A stretch of 64,000 nt of DNA, from NCBI RefSeq assembly GCF_038502225.1, contig NC_091322.1, positions 1,599,061 to 1,663,060 on the forward strand, given 5' to 3'. The translations under genes were made by a program, and so were the position numbers. Every line of letters begins with the position of its first letter. The first letter of the stretch is position 1. Below, piece by piece: positions 1 to 12,133 of the stretch. The notes under the pieces are model-generated. The model did not search any database and was not told the DNA's origin. It saw only the letters and a program-made list of their open reading frames with translations. Origin of the DNA: Cherax quadricarinatus. Lineage: Eukaryota; Arthropoda; Malacostraca; Decapoda; Parastacidae.

Positions 1-139
1 TTACATTCAACATAATTCTTCGGCTAGTATTAGCCTTCACAAACACTAAACACAAGTACAGATACAAGTTCACTAATACAACAACCAACTGCAACAGTTA
101 CCATCATTACTTGCGACAGGTACCATCACCTGCGGCATC

Positions 140-247
140 TACCACCACCACCACCACCACCACCACCACCAGCATCTACCACCAGCATCAACCAGCATCA
201 GCACCAACCAGCACTAGCACAAGCACCACCACCACCAGCATCAACCA
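140..247. repeat. (ACC)n / CAN-rich simple repeat
   Basis: A clean (ACC)n tract at 141-170 is followed by imperfect CACCAGCATC-like triplet repeats. The ends of the window before and after it (1-139, 248-353) show no recognisable gene. Any reading frame here is Thr/Ser/His-rich low complexity and I do not treat it as coding. Confidence 0.85.
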
Positions 248-360
248 GGCCACTTACACTGGAAAAAGTCATCACAAACACCACCACTCGTCATCGACAA
301 TGACATTAATCTCGACCATTAATCTTAGACGAAACAGAGCCCATCCCCCTTCCCCCAGTC

Positions 361-459
361 TCACCCATACCCAGCCCCAAGCTCCTCTCACCCATACCCA
401 ACCCCAAGCTCCTCTCACCCATACCCAGTCCCTTGCTCCTCTCACCTATACCCAGCCTC
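361..459. repeat. Short minisatellite, 27-bp unit, about 3.7 copies
   Basis: Units begin at 361, 388, 415 and 442 and share the core CACCCATACCCAG followed by a GCTCCTCTC segment. The unit length is a multiple of three, so the array reads open in some frames, but nothing else suggests a gene. Confidence 0.8.
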
Positions 460-469
460 GTTACGCGAG

Positions 470-720
470 ACGCAGAGGGCAACGGGAGAAATGGGAGGAG
501 AGCAGAAGTGAAAGAGAAGTTGGAGGAGAGCTGATGGGAGAAATGGAAGGGAAAGTGAGAGGACAACGGGGACTTGGGAAGGAGAGGAGAGGGATGGGAA
601 AGGGAGGAAGGTGAATGGCGGTAAAAGAGATGGAGGGGAGGGAAGGGAATGGGAGGGAGGGGAAAAGGGGAGGGAGGGAGGGAGGGAGGGAAGACAGAGG
701 GTAGCGACAGTGGGAGGTCT
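470..720. repeat. Purine-rich (GGA/GGGA)n low-complexity tract
   Basis: Almost entirely G and A on the plus strand, with GGGAGG and GGAGAG runs and a GGGA repeat near 670-690. This is low-complexity polypurine with no coding signal. Confidence 0.7.
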
Positions 721-821
721 GAAAAGATCTAGGGGTGAATGTGATGTACAGATTCCACGAAATAATGGTAATGGGAGCTAGGAGGGAAGAAGGGGAGAAA
801 GGAAGTTAGAAGTGGAGAAGG

Positions 822-990
822 AGAGCTGGAAGGGGAGAGGGAGAGCTGGAAGGGGAGAGGGAGAGCTGGAAGGGGAGAGGGAGAGCTGGAAGGGGAGAGG
901 GAGAGCTGGAAGGGGAGAGGGAGAGCTGGAAGGGGAGAGGGAGAGCTGGAAGGGGAGAGGGAGAGCTGGAAGGGGAGAAGGGGAGCTGGA
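822..990. repeat. Minisatellite, 20-bp unit, about 8 copies
   Basis: Tandem GAGAGCTGGAAGGGGAGAGG units are in exact 20-bp register from 841 onward; the first unit is 19 bp. Frames on both strands are open because the unit lacks stops. From 1000 to 1228 there is unassigned sequence with a C-run and a short CA tract near 1017-1035. Confidence 0.9.
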
Positions 991-1228
991 AAGGAAAAAG
1001 GATGAAGGTACCTCTCCCCCCCCCCACACACACTTACTTGAAGGGGTACGATCACACACATACGGGCAAGTAAATTTTATTACAGATTCCTGTGGTTTCT
1101 GTCCACTTGGTAGTAACAATAGATTCCTGTGTGTTAGCAGACTGTTGGGCGTCGCAGCCTAGAAAAAGAAACTTGTTAATTAAACTCCGGTATCTGCAGG
1201 AGTATCATATCCTGTGTAAGGAAACACT

Positions 1229-1446
1229 GTGTACTCGCCTAATTGTGGCTGTAGGGGTCGATTCACAGCTCCTGGACCCGCCTCTTCGCTGGTCGTTACT
1301 AGGTCCACTATCTCACTGCTCCATGAGCTTTGTCGTACGTTTTCTTAAATGTGTGGATCCTGCCTTTACTACATCACCTTCCAGACTATTCCACTTTCTG
1401 ACAACTCTATGACTGAATATATACTTCCTAACATCCCTGTGCCTCC
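1229..1446 (-). mobile_element. LINE family B (CR1-like), 3' end, outer part of a nested pair
   Basis: On the minus strand this is the terminal part of a CR1-like LINE called family B here. It contains the conserved block before the 3' end (AGTGAAGAGGCGGGGCC-like) and ends in CACAATTAGGCGAGTACACA. The rest of the copy resumes at 2247, so family A (1447-2246) lies inside it. The GTACACAC terminus recurs in every B copy of the window and merges with CA microsatellites elsewhere. Confidence 0.75.
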
Positions 1447-2246
1447 TGGAGGTTACCTGGAGGTTATTTCGGGGATCAACGCCCCCGCGGCCCGGTCCAC
1501 GACCAGGCCTCCCGATGGATCAGGGCCTGATCAACTAGGCTGTTACTGCTGGCCGCACGCAGTCCGACGTACGAGCCACAGCCCGGCTGATCCGGCACCG
1601 ACTTTAGGTATCTGTCCAGCTCTCTCTTGAAGGCAGCCAGGGGTTTATTGGCAATTCCCCTAATGCTTGATGGGAGGCTGTTGAACAGTTTTGGGCCCTG
1701 GACACTTATGGTGTTTTCTCTTAGTGTACCAATGGCGCCCCTACTTTTTATTGGCGGCATTTTGCATCGCCTGCCCAGTCTTTTACTTTCGTAGGGAGTG
1801 ATTTCTGTGTGCAGATTTGGGACCATTCCTTCCAAGATTTTCCAAGTGTAGATTATGATATATCTCTCCCTCCTGCGTTCCAACCAGTACAAGTCAAGTG
1901 CTTCCAAGCGTTCCCAGTAGTTAAGGTGCTTGACAGAACTTATACGTGCAGTAAAGGATCTCTGTACACTCTCTAGATCTGCGATTTCACCTGCTTTGTA
2001 TGGAGATGTTAATGTACAGCAGTATTCCAGCCTAGAGAGAACAAGTGATTTGAAAAGGATCATCATGGGCTTGGCATCTCTCGTTTTGAAAGTTCTCATT
2101 ATCCATCCTATCATTTTCTTTGCACGTGCGATCGTGGCACTGTTGTGATCCTTGAAAGTGAGATCCTCAGACATTACTACTCCCAGGTCCCTTACATTAT
2201 TTTTCCGCTCTATTGTATGGCCGGAGTCAGTAGTATACTCTGTTCT
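1447..2246 (-). mobile_element. LINE family A (CR1-like), 3' part with RT C-terminus, nested in family B
   Basis: A minus-strand frame at 1476-2174 (232 codons, open) encodes the end of a CR1-type polymerase. It has the post-catalytic block SEDLTFKDHN, the thumb motif SRLEYCCTLTSPYKAGEI and YWERLEALDLYWLERRRERY. The C-terminus GRRCKMPP...WTGPRGRGGVDP runs into the 3' end. The terminus on this strand is a repeated CCAGGTAA-type unit. Upstream RT motifs are absent, so it is 5'-truncated. Elements with this layout encode an APE-type endonuclease and RT and lack RNase H. Assignment to CR1 rather than another jockey-superfamily clade is inferred. Confidence 0.75.
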
Positions 2247-3312
2247 GAGTCTTCAACTTCAAATTGTGACGCCTTGTTTCTGTGTCCCCTCTCTGGAACA
2301 TCCTGTCTCTGTCCACCTTATCTATTCCACGCAGCATTTAGTATGTCGTTATCATGTCTTCCCTAACCCTCCTGTCCTCCAGTGTCGTCAGGTCGATTTC
2401 CCTCAACCGTTCTTCGTAGGACATTCCCCTTACTTCTGGAACTATCTTTGTTGCAAACCTTCGCACTTTCTCTAATTTCTTGACGTGCTTGACCAGGTGT
2501 GGGTTCCAAACTGGTGCTGCATACTCCAATATAGGCCTCACATACACTGCGTACAGTGTCTTGAACAATTCCTTACTAAGGTATCGGAACGCTATTCTCA
2601 GGTTTACCAGGCGCACATATGCTGCGGCAGTAATCTGGTTGATGTGTGCTTCCGGAGACGTGCTTGGTATTATACTCGCCCAAAGATCTTTCTCTTTGAG
2701 TGAGGTTTGCAGTCTTTGGCCACCTAGCCTATACTCTGTCTGCAGTCTTCTTTGCCCTTCCCCAATCTTCATGACTTTGCATTTGGCAGGGTTAAATTCA
2801 AGTGGCCAGTTGCTAGACCACGCGTCTGGCCTGTCCAGGTCTCTTTGAAGTCCTGCCTGATCCTCATCTGATTTAATTCTCCTCATTAACTTATCTGCGA
2901 ACAGGGACACTTCTGAGTCTATCCCTTCCATCATGTCCTTCAAATATACCAAAAATAGCACTGATCCTAGGACTGACCCCTGTGTGACCTCCCTCGTCAC
3001 AGGCGCCCACCGTAATACCTCATCATGTACCATGACTCGTTGTTGTCTCCCTGTCAGGTATTCTCTGGTCTACTGCAGTGCCCTTCCTGTTATACGTGTC
3101 TGATCCTCTAGCTTCTGCACTAATCTCTTGTGAGGAACTGTGTCGAAAGCCTTCTTGCAGTCCAAGAAAATGCAATCAACCCACCCCTCCCTCTCGTGTC
3201 TTACTTCTGTTACCTTGTCATAAAACTCCAGAAGGTTTTTGACACAGGATTTGCCTTCCATGAATCCGTGTTGGTTGTCGTTTATAATTTTGTTCCGTTC
3301 CAGGTGTAGGTG
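2247..3312 (-). mobile_element. LINE family B, RT region (upstream part of the 1229-3312 copy)
   Basis: Minus-strand frames at 2338-3033 and 3070-3330 carry family B RT. In order they show EGKSCVKNLLEFYD, FLDCKKAFDTVPHKRL, VTQGSVLGSVLFLVY, then SLFADKLMRRI, EYAAPVWNPHLVKHVKKLEK and SYEERLREIDLTTLEDRR. The catalytic FADD box has lost residues and reads FADK, and a frame break separates the two segments, so it is dead. The 5' edge on this strand lies against a GT-rich stretch (3313-3329), as in other B copies. Confidence 0.8.
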
Positions 3313-3414
3313 GTGCGTGCGTGTGTGCATTTAGGGGAAGCCTCATAGTGAAAAGGCTGGAGACTTCTGGCCTACAGCTATCATTCAACTCCCCTTGTGG
3401 TTGCTTTGTGTGTG

Positions 3415-5210
3415 AATCTACCTGGGGTCTACCTGGAGGGCATTTCGGGGATCAACGCCCCTGCGGCCCGGTCCCTGACCAGGCCTCCTGGTGGATCAGA
3501 GCCTGATCAACGAGGCTGTTACTGCTGGCCGCACGTACGAACTACAGCTCGGCTGATCCGGCACCGACTTTAGGTATCTGTCCAGCTCCCTCTTGAAGAC
3601 AACCAGGGGTCTATTGGTAATTCCCCTTATGGCTGGTGGGAGGCTGTTAAACAGTCTTGGGCCCTGGACACTTAGTGTTTTCTCTTAGTGTACTAATGGG
3701 GCCCCTACTTTTCACTGGGGGTATGTTGCATCCCCTACGAAAGCTATTGCTTTCGTAGGGGAGTTATTTCTGTACGCAGATTAGGGACCAGTCCCTCTAG
3801 GATCTTCCAGGTGTAGATTATGATGCATTTGTCTCGCTTGGGCTCCAGTGAATACAAGTCAAGTGCTTCCAAGCGTTCCCAGTAGTTAAGATGTTTGATG
3901 GAACTTATATGTGCAATAAAGGATCTCTGTACATTCTCTGGATCTGCAATTTCATCTGCCTTGAATGGAGATGTTATTGTACAGCAGTATTCCAGCCTAC
4001 AGAGAACACGCGATTTAAAAAGGATAATCACTGGTTTGGCATCTCTTGTCTTGAATGTTCTCATAATCCATCCTATCAGTTTCCTCACAGATGTGATAGT
4101 GGCATTGTTTACCTGGAGAGTTTACCTGGAGAGAGTTTCGGGGGTCAACGCCCCCGCGGCCCGGTCTGTGACCAGGCCTCCTGTTGTGATCCTTGAAGGT
4201 GAGATCCTCAGACATTACCACTCCCAGGTCCTTCACATTACTTTTCCGCTCTATTGTGTGATTAGAGTTTTGTAGTATACTCGGTCCTAGCTATTATTTC
4301 CTTCAGTTTTCCATAACGGAGTAGTTGGAATTTGTTTTCATAGATCATCATCATTGATTTCCGTTGACCACTGGAAAACTTGGTTTATATCTTGGAGATT
4401 TGCCGTATCCTCAATGGATGACACTCATGCAGATCCTAGTATCGTTTGCAAAGGATGATATGGTGCTATGGTTTATATCTCTGTCTGTGTCTGATACGAT
4501 GATGAGGAACAGGATAGGGGCGAGTAAAGTGCCTTGTGGAACAGAGCTTTTCACTATGGCAGCTTCTGATTTAACTCTGTTTACCACTACTCTTTGTGTT
4601 CGATTGGTTAGAAAGATGAATATCCATCTGCCTACTACTTTGCCAGTTATCCCTTTAGCACGCATTTTGTGTGCTATTACACGATGATCGCACTTGTCAA
4701 AGGCTTTTGAAAAATCTGTGTATATATCTGCATTATGTTTATTTTCCAGTGCATCCAAGACTATATCATAGTGGTCCAGTAGTTGCGATAGGCAGGAGCG
4801 ACCTGCTCCGAACCCGTGTTGCCCTGGATTGTGCAATTGTTGTGAGTCCAAGTGGTTTGCAATCCTGCTTCTTAGAACTCTTTCAAGGATTTTTATATGG
4901 GACGTTAAAGCTATTAGTCTACAGTTCTTAGCTATTGCTTTGCTGCCACCTTTATGGAGTGGGGCTATATCCGTTGTTTTTAGTGACTGTGGAATCTCAC
5001 CTGTGTCTATGCTCCTTCTCCATAGCATACTTAGGGCCTGTGAGTGCATGGGCATGTTGTCAGTGGCTTTCTCAAAGTCAAGTGGAGTTAGGGTTATGTC
5101 AGAAATTTGGCATACACTGACAGGGTTTTGAGACTCATTCATGAAAAAATTATTTGGATTGTCTATCTTTAGACTGATTAGTGGCTCGCTGAACACAGTC
5201 ATATTGAGAT
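3415..5210 (-). mobile_element. LINE family A, RT to 3' end, second copy
   Basis: The 5' portion is a 263-codon frame (4411-5202). It starts in the linker before RT and passes through SLKTTDIAPLHKGGSKAI, HGFGAGRSCLSQLLDHYD, YTDFSKAFDKCDH, SSVPQGTLLAPILFL and SSFANDTRICM. The expected FADD is FAND. A frame break follows, then the thumb domain (3744-4088) and the family A 3' end near 3415-3560. A second, 72-bp family A tail is inserted at about 4110-4181. The product would have been a target-primed reverse transcriptase; this copy is a pseudogene. Confidence 0.8.
4110..4181 (-). mobile_element. Ultrashort family A 3' tail inserted in another family A copy
   Basis: Sequence continuous in other A copies (GTGGCAYTGTTGTGATCC) is interrupted here by about 72 bp of the family A terminus. 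That includes the duplicated TTACCTGGAGAG unit and the CAACGCCCCCGCGGCCCGG block. TGTT stands on both sides and may be a 4-bp target duplication. It looks like an extremely 5'-truncated insertion. Confidence 0.7.
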
Positions 5211-5799
5211 TTCAGTATCTCTCTCGTTTCTTTGTCATCTGTGTAGGATCCGTCAAAAAACTGATGCACTACAACTTACTGGAAACATGGTTTGTAACAC
5301 GGTGGTACAAGCCATGAACACAAATTAGCATAAGCGGCCAAAAACCTGTTAGTACACTGTCAGGCAGAACAAAAATGTATTGTGTTCATACCCTGGTCTC
5401 TGCCCTCCCCCTCCCCCCCACCCACACACCTACCCACCAACCTCACTATCATCCCACTCCCCATTTTCCTATCCCGTTAAAACCCTAATATTTCGTGCAT
5501 TATGGGGAATACGGGGAAGCAAGAGAGCTAACGAGAAGGTAAGGGAGAGAGCAGGTGAAAGAACAGAAGCAGAACAGACAATATAGGGGCAAGAGAGCAG
5601 GAGAAAGAAGCAGAATAGACAATATAGGGGCAAGAGAGCAGGAGAAAGGATAAGGCAGAAGAAAGGAGAGAGGAGAGGAAAGGAGAGCGAGCGAGGGCTA
5701 CCACTACAGTACAATGGAAATACTTTAAGTAAACAGTATAAAATAAGAGTGACATAAATGTGTGATTATAGATGTCTATTGTAGAGTGACTGACCACCT
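5211..5799. repeat. Unassigned stretch with a C-rich run and a 2-copy 44-bp tandem repeat
   Basis: 5400-5440 is C-rich with CCCACC runs. Between about 5560 and 5655 a 44-45 bp segment containing GACAATATAGGGGCAAGAGA is present twice in tandem, followed by a purine-rich tail. No gene or known element is recognised. Confidence 0.6.
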
Positions 5800-6160
5800 T
5801 GGGTGTGTGTACTCACCTAATTGTGTTTGCAGGGATCGATTCATAGCTCCTGGCCCCACCTCTTCACTGGTATTTACCAGCTCCACGCTCTCCCTGCTCC
5901 ACGAGATCTATCGTATTTCTTCAAGTTATGTATGGATCCTGCCTCCACTATATCACTCTCCAGATTGTTAAAGTTCCTGATAACTCTATGACTAAAGTAA
6001 TACTTCCTAACATTCCTGTGACTCATCTGAGTTTTCAACTTCCAGTTGTGACCCCTTGCTGCTGTGTCCCATCTCTAAAAGTTTCTATCCCTGTCCACCC
6101 TGTTAATTCCTTTCAGTATTTTACATGTTATGTCCCCCTCTCTCTCCTGTCCTCCAGTGT
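5800..6160 (-). mobile_element. LINE family B 3' end fragment abutting the 48-bp minisatellite
   Basis: The minus-strand terminus (GTGAGTACACACACCC at 5804-5819) and the preceding conserved 3' blocks of family B are recognisable up to the CTCCAGTGT segment near 6155. The next bases are three TGTTGTCAG-type repeats (6158-6182), then the 48-bp array begins. The copy is 5'-truncated exactly at the array. Confidence 0.75.
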
Positions 6161-6190
6161 TGTCAGTGTTGTCAGTGTTGTCAGGAGGGC

Positions 6191-9100
6191 TGTAGCATCA
6201 CAATGGTCCCACCCACCACCCCACCCACACAACGTTGCTGTAGCATCACAATGGTCCCACCCACCACTCCACCCACACAACGTTGCTGTAGCATCACAAT
6301 GGTCCCACCCACCACCCCACCCACACAACGTTGCTGTAGCATCACAATGGTCCCAGCCACCACCCCACCCACACAACGTTGCTGTAGCATCACAATGGTC
6401 CCACCCACCACCCCACCCACACAACGTTGCTGTAGCATCACAATGGTCCCAGCCACCACCCCACCCACACAACGTTGCTGTAGCATCACAATGGTCCCAG
6501 CCACCATCCCACCCACACAACGTTGCTGTAGCATCACAATGGTCCCAGCCACCATCCCACCCACACAACGTTGCTGTAGCATCACAATGGTCCCAGCCAC
6601 CATCCCACCCACACAACGTTGCTGTAGCATCACAATGGTCCCAGCCACCACCCCACCCACACAACGTTGCTGTAGCATCACAATGGTCCCAGCCACCATC
6701 CCACCCACACAACGTTGCTGTAGCATCACAATGGTCCCAGCCACCATCCCACCCACACAACGTTGCTGTAGCATCACAATGGTCCCAGCCACCACCCCAC
6801 CCACACAACGTTGCTGTAGCATCACAATGGTCCCACCCACCATCCCACCCACACAACGTTGCTGAAGCATCACAATGGTCCCACCCACCACCCCACCCAC
6901 ACAACGTTGCTGTAGCATCACAATGGTCCCCCCCCCCACCCCACCCACACAACGTTGCTGTAGCATCACAATGGTCCCACCCACCATCCCACCCACACAA
7001 CGTTGCTGTAGCATCACAATGGTCCCAGCCACCACCCCACCCACACAACGTTGCTGTAGCATCACAATGGTCCCAGCCACCATCCCACCCACACAACGTT
7101 GCTGTAGCATCACAATGGTCCCACCCACCACCCCATCCACACAACGTTGCTGTAGCATCACAATGCTCCCACCCACCACCCCACCCACACAACGTTGCTG
7201 TAGCATCACAATGCTCCCACCCACCACCCCACCCACACAACGTTGCTGTAGCATCACAATTCTCCCACCCACCACCCCACCCACACAACGTTGCTGTAGC
7301 ATCACAATGCTCCCACCCACCACCCCACCCACACAACGTTGCTGTAGCATCACAATGGTCCCACCCACCACCCCACCCACACAACGTTGCTGTAGCATCA
7401 CAATGGTCCCACCCACCACCCCACCAACACAACGTTGCTGTAGCATCACAATGGTCCCACCCACCACCCCACCCACACAACGTTGCAGAAGCATCACAAT
7501 GGTCCCACCCACCACCCCACCCACACAACGTTGCTGTAGCATCACAATGCTCCCACCCACCACCCCACCCACACAACGTTTCTGTAGCATCACAATGGTC
7601 CCAAACCACCACCCCACGCACACAACGTTGCTGTAGCATCACAATGGTGCCCCCCCCCCACCCCACCCACACAACGTTGCTGTAGCATCACAATGGTAAC
7701 ACCCACCACCCCACCCACACAACGTTGCTGTAGCATCACAATGGTCCCACCCACCACCCCACCCACACAACGTTGCTGAAGCATCGCAATGGTCCCACCC
7801 ACCACCCCACCCACACAACGTTGCTGAAGCATCACAATGATTCCACCCACCACCCCACCCACACAACGTTGCTGTAGCATCACAATGGTAACACCCACCA
7901 CCCCACCCACACAACGTTGCTGTAGCATCACAATGGTCCCACTCACCACCCCACCCACACAACGTTGCTGAAGCATCACAATGGTCCCACCCACCACCCC
8001 ACCCACACAACGTTGCTGAAGCATCACAATGTTTCCACCCACCACCCCACCCACACAACGTTGCTGTAGCACCACAATGGTAACACCCACCACCCCACCC
8101 ACACAACGTTGCTGTAGCATCACAATGGTCCCACCCAACACCCCACCCACACAACGTTGCTGAAGCATCACAATGGTCCCACCCACAATCCCATCCACAC
8201 AACGATGCTGAAGCATCACAATGGTCCCACCCACCACCCCACCCACACAACGTTGCTGAAACATCACAATGGTCCCACCCACCACCCCACCCACACAACG
8301 TTGCTGAAACATCACAATGGTCCCACCCACCACCCCACCCACACAACGTTGCTGAAGCATCACAATGGTCCCACCCACCACCCCACCCACACAACGTTGC
8401 TGAAACATCACAATGGTCCCCCCCACCACCCCACCCACACAACGTTGCTGAAGCATCACAATGGTCCCACCCACCACCCCACCCACACAACGTTGCTGAA
8501 GCATCACAATGGTCCCACCCACAATCCCATCCACACAACGTTGCTGAAGCATCACAATGGTCCCACCCACAATCCCACCCACACAACGTTGCTGAAGCAT
8601 CACAATGGTCCCACCCACCTCCCCACCCACACAACGTTGCTGTAGCATCACAATGGTCCCACCCACCACCCCACCCACACAACGTTGATGAAGCATCACA
8701 ATGGTCCCACCCACCACCCCACCCACACAACGTTGCTGAAGCATCACAATGGTCCCACCCACAATCCCACCCACACAACGTTGCTGAAGCATCACAATGG
8801 TCCCACCCACCACCCCACCCACACAACGTTGCTGAAGCATCACAATGGTCCCACCCACCACCCCACCCACACAACGTTGCTGAAGCATCACAATGGTCCC
8901 ACCCACCACCCCACCCACACAACGATGCTGAAGCATCACAATGGTCCCACCCACCACCCCACCCACACAACGTTGCTGAAGCATCACAATGGTCCCACCC
9001 ACCTCCCCACCCACACAACGTTGCTGTAGCATCACAATGGTCCAACCCACCACCCCACCCACACAACGTTGCTGAAGCATCACAATGGTCCCACCCACCA

Positions 9101-12100
9101 CCCCACCCACACAACGATGCTGAAGCATCACAATGGTCCCACCCACCACCCCACCCACACAACGTTGCTGAAGCATCACAATGGTCCCACCCACCTCCCC
9201 ACCCACACAACGTTGCTGTAGCATCACAATGGTCCCACCCACCACCCCACCCACACAACGTTGCTGAAGCATCACAATGGTCCCACCCACCACCCCACCC
9301 ACACAACGTTGCTGAAGCATCACAATGGTCCCACCCATCACCTCACCCACACAACGTTGCTGTAGCATCACAATGTTCCCACCCACCACCCCACCCACAC
9401 AACGTTGCTGAAGAATCACAATGGTCCCACCCACCACCCCACCCACACAACGTTGCTGAAGCATCACAATGGTCCCACCCACCACACCACCCACACAACG
9501 ATGCTGTAGCATCACAATGGTCCCACCCACCACCCCACCCACACAACGTTGCTGAAGCATCACAATGGTCCCACCCACCACCCCACCCACACAACGTTGC
9601 TGAAGCATCACAACACTCCCACCCACTACCCCACCCACACAACGTTGCTGTAGCATCACAATGGTCCCACCCACCACCCCACCCACACAACGTTGCTGAA
9701 GCATCACAATGGTCCCACCCACTACCCCACCCACACAACGTTGCTGAAGCATCACAATGGTCCCACCCACCACCCCATCCACACAACGTTGCTGAAGCAT
9801 CACAATGGTCCCACCCAGCACCCCACCCACACAACGTTGCTGAAGCATCACAATGGTTCCACCCACCACCCCACCCACACAACGTTGCTGAAGCATCACA
9901 ATGGTCTCACCCACCACCCCACCCACACAACGTTGCTGAAGCATCACAATGGTCCCACCCACCACCCCACCCACACAACGTTGCTGAAGCATCACAATGG
10001 TCCCACCCACCACCCCACCCACACAACGATGCTGTAGCATCACAATGGTCCCACCCACCACCCCACCCACACAACGTTGCTGAAGCATCGCAATGGTCCC
10101 ACCCACCACCCCACCCACACAACGTTGCTGAAGCATCACAACACTCCCACCCACCACCCCACCCACACAACGTTGCTGAAGCATCACAATGGTCCCCCCC
10201 CCCCCCCCCCCCACACAACGTTGCTGAAGCATCACAAAGGTCCCACCCACTGCCCCACCCACACAAAGTTGCTGTAGCATCACAATGGTTCCACCCACCA
10301 CCCCAGCCACACAACGTTGCTGTAGCATCACAATGGTCCCACCCACCACCCCACCCACACAACGTTGCTTAAGAATCACAATGGTCCCACCCACCACCCC
10401 ACCCACACAACGTTGCTGAAGCATCACAATGGTCCCACCCACCACCCCACCCACACAACGATGCTGTAGCATCACAATGGTCCCACCCACCACCCCACCC
10501 ACACAACATTGCTGAAGCATCACAATGGTCCCACCCACCACTCCACCCACACAACGTTGTTGAAGCATCACAACACTCCCACCTACCACCCCACCCACAC
10601 AACGTTGCTGAAGCATCACAATGGTCCCACCCACCACCCCACCAACACAAAGGTGCTGAAGCATCACAATGGTCCCACCCACCACCCCACCCACACAACG
10701 TTGCTGAAGCATCACAATTGTCCCACCCACCACCCCACCCACACAACGTTGCTTAAGCATCACAATGGTCCCACCCACCACCCCACCCACACAACGTTGC
10801 TGAAGCATCACAATGGTCCCACCCACCACCCCACCCACACAACGATGCTGTAGCATCACAATGGTCCCACCCACCACCCCACCCACACAACATTGCTGAA
10901 GCATCACAATGGTCCCACCCACCACTCCACCCACACAACGTTGTTGAAGCATCACAACACTCCCACCCACCACCCCACCCACACAACGTTGCTGAAGCAT
11001 CACAATGGTCCCACCCACCACCCCACCTACACAACGTTGCTGAAGCATCACAATGGTCCCACCCACCACCCCACCCACACAACGTTGCTGAAGCATCACA
11101 ATGGTCCCACCCACCACCCCATCCACACAACGTTGCTGAAGCATCACAATGGTCTCACCCACCACCCCACCCACACAACGTTGCTGTAGCATCACAATGG
11201 TCATACCCACCCCCCCCCCCACACAACGTTGCTGAAGCATCACAATGGTCCCACCCACCACCCCACCCACACAACGTTGCTGAAGCATCACAATGGTCCC
11301 ACCCAACACCCCACCCACACAACGTTGCTGAAGCATCACAATGGTCCCACCCACCACCCCACCCACACAACGTTGCTGTAGCATCACAATGGTCCCACCC
11401 ACCACCCCACCCACACAACGTTGCTGAAGCATCACAATGGTCCCACCCACCACCCCACCCACACGTTGCTGAAGCATCACAATGGTCCCACCCACCACCC
11501 CACCCACACCACGTTGCTGAAGCATCACAACACTCCCACCCACCACCCCACCCACACAACGTTGCTGAAGCATCACAATGGTCCCACCCACAACCCCACC
11601 CACACAACGTTGCTGAAGCATCACAATGGTCCCACCCACCACCCCACCCACACAACGTTGCTGAAGCATCACAATGGTCCCACCCCCCACCCCACCAACA
11701 CAACGTTGCTGAAGCATCACAATGGTCCCACCCACTGCCCCACCCACACAACGTTGCTGAAGCATCACAATGGTCCCACCCACTGCCCCACCCACACAAC
11801 GTTGCTGAAGCATCACAATGGTCCCACCCACCACCCCACCAACACAACGTTGCTGAAGCATCACAATGGTCCCACCCACCACCCCACCAACACAACGTTG
11901 CTGAAGCATCACAATGGTCCCACCCACTGCCCCACCCACACAACGTTGCTGAAGCATCACAATGGTCCCACCCACCACCCCACCCACACAACGTTGCTGA
12001 AGCATCACAATGGTCCCACCCACCACCCCACCAACACAACGTTGCTGAAGCATCACAATGGTCCCACCCACTGCCCCACCCACACAACGTTGCTGAAGCA

Positions 12101-12133
12101 TCACAATGGTCCCACCCACTGCCCCACCCACAC
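6191..12133. repeat. Large minisatellite, 48-bp unit, about 124 copies
   Basis: The unit starts TGTAGCATCACAATGGTCCC (or TGAAGC...), continues with a C/A-rich core of CCCACC runs and ends ACACAACGTTGC. Register is kept for 5.9 kb; the one clear length change I saw is a 3-bp deletion near 11464. Units at 6191-7770 nearly all read TGTAGC, and those after about 8160 mostly TGAAGC. A CAGCCACC variant clusters at 6350-7080. Because 48 is divisible by 3 and the unit lacks stops, huge reading frames exist on both strands (up to about 1521 codons, minus, 7590-12155). I do not regard them as genes. On the minus strand the consensus unit contains GGGTGGGGTGGTGGGTGGG, a canonical G-quadruplex pattern. 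Confidence 0.97.

Noticed and set aside
111..614. Thr/Ser/His-rich frame as a gene
   Set aside because: It spans an (ACC)n tract and a 27-bp minisatellite; low complexity only.
6191..12133. CRISPR array
   Set aside because: Units are contiguous with no unique spacers, there are no cas genes and the genome is eukaryotic. The same holds for the 71-bp and 36/39-bp arrays.
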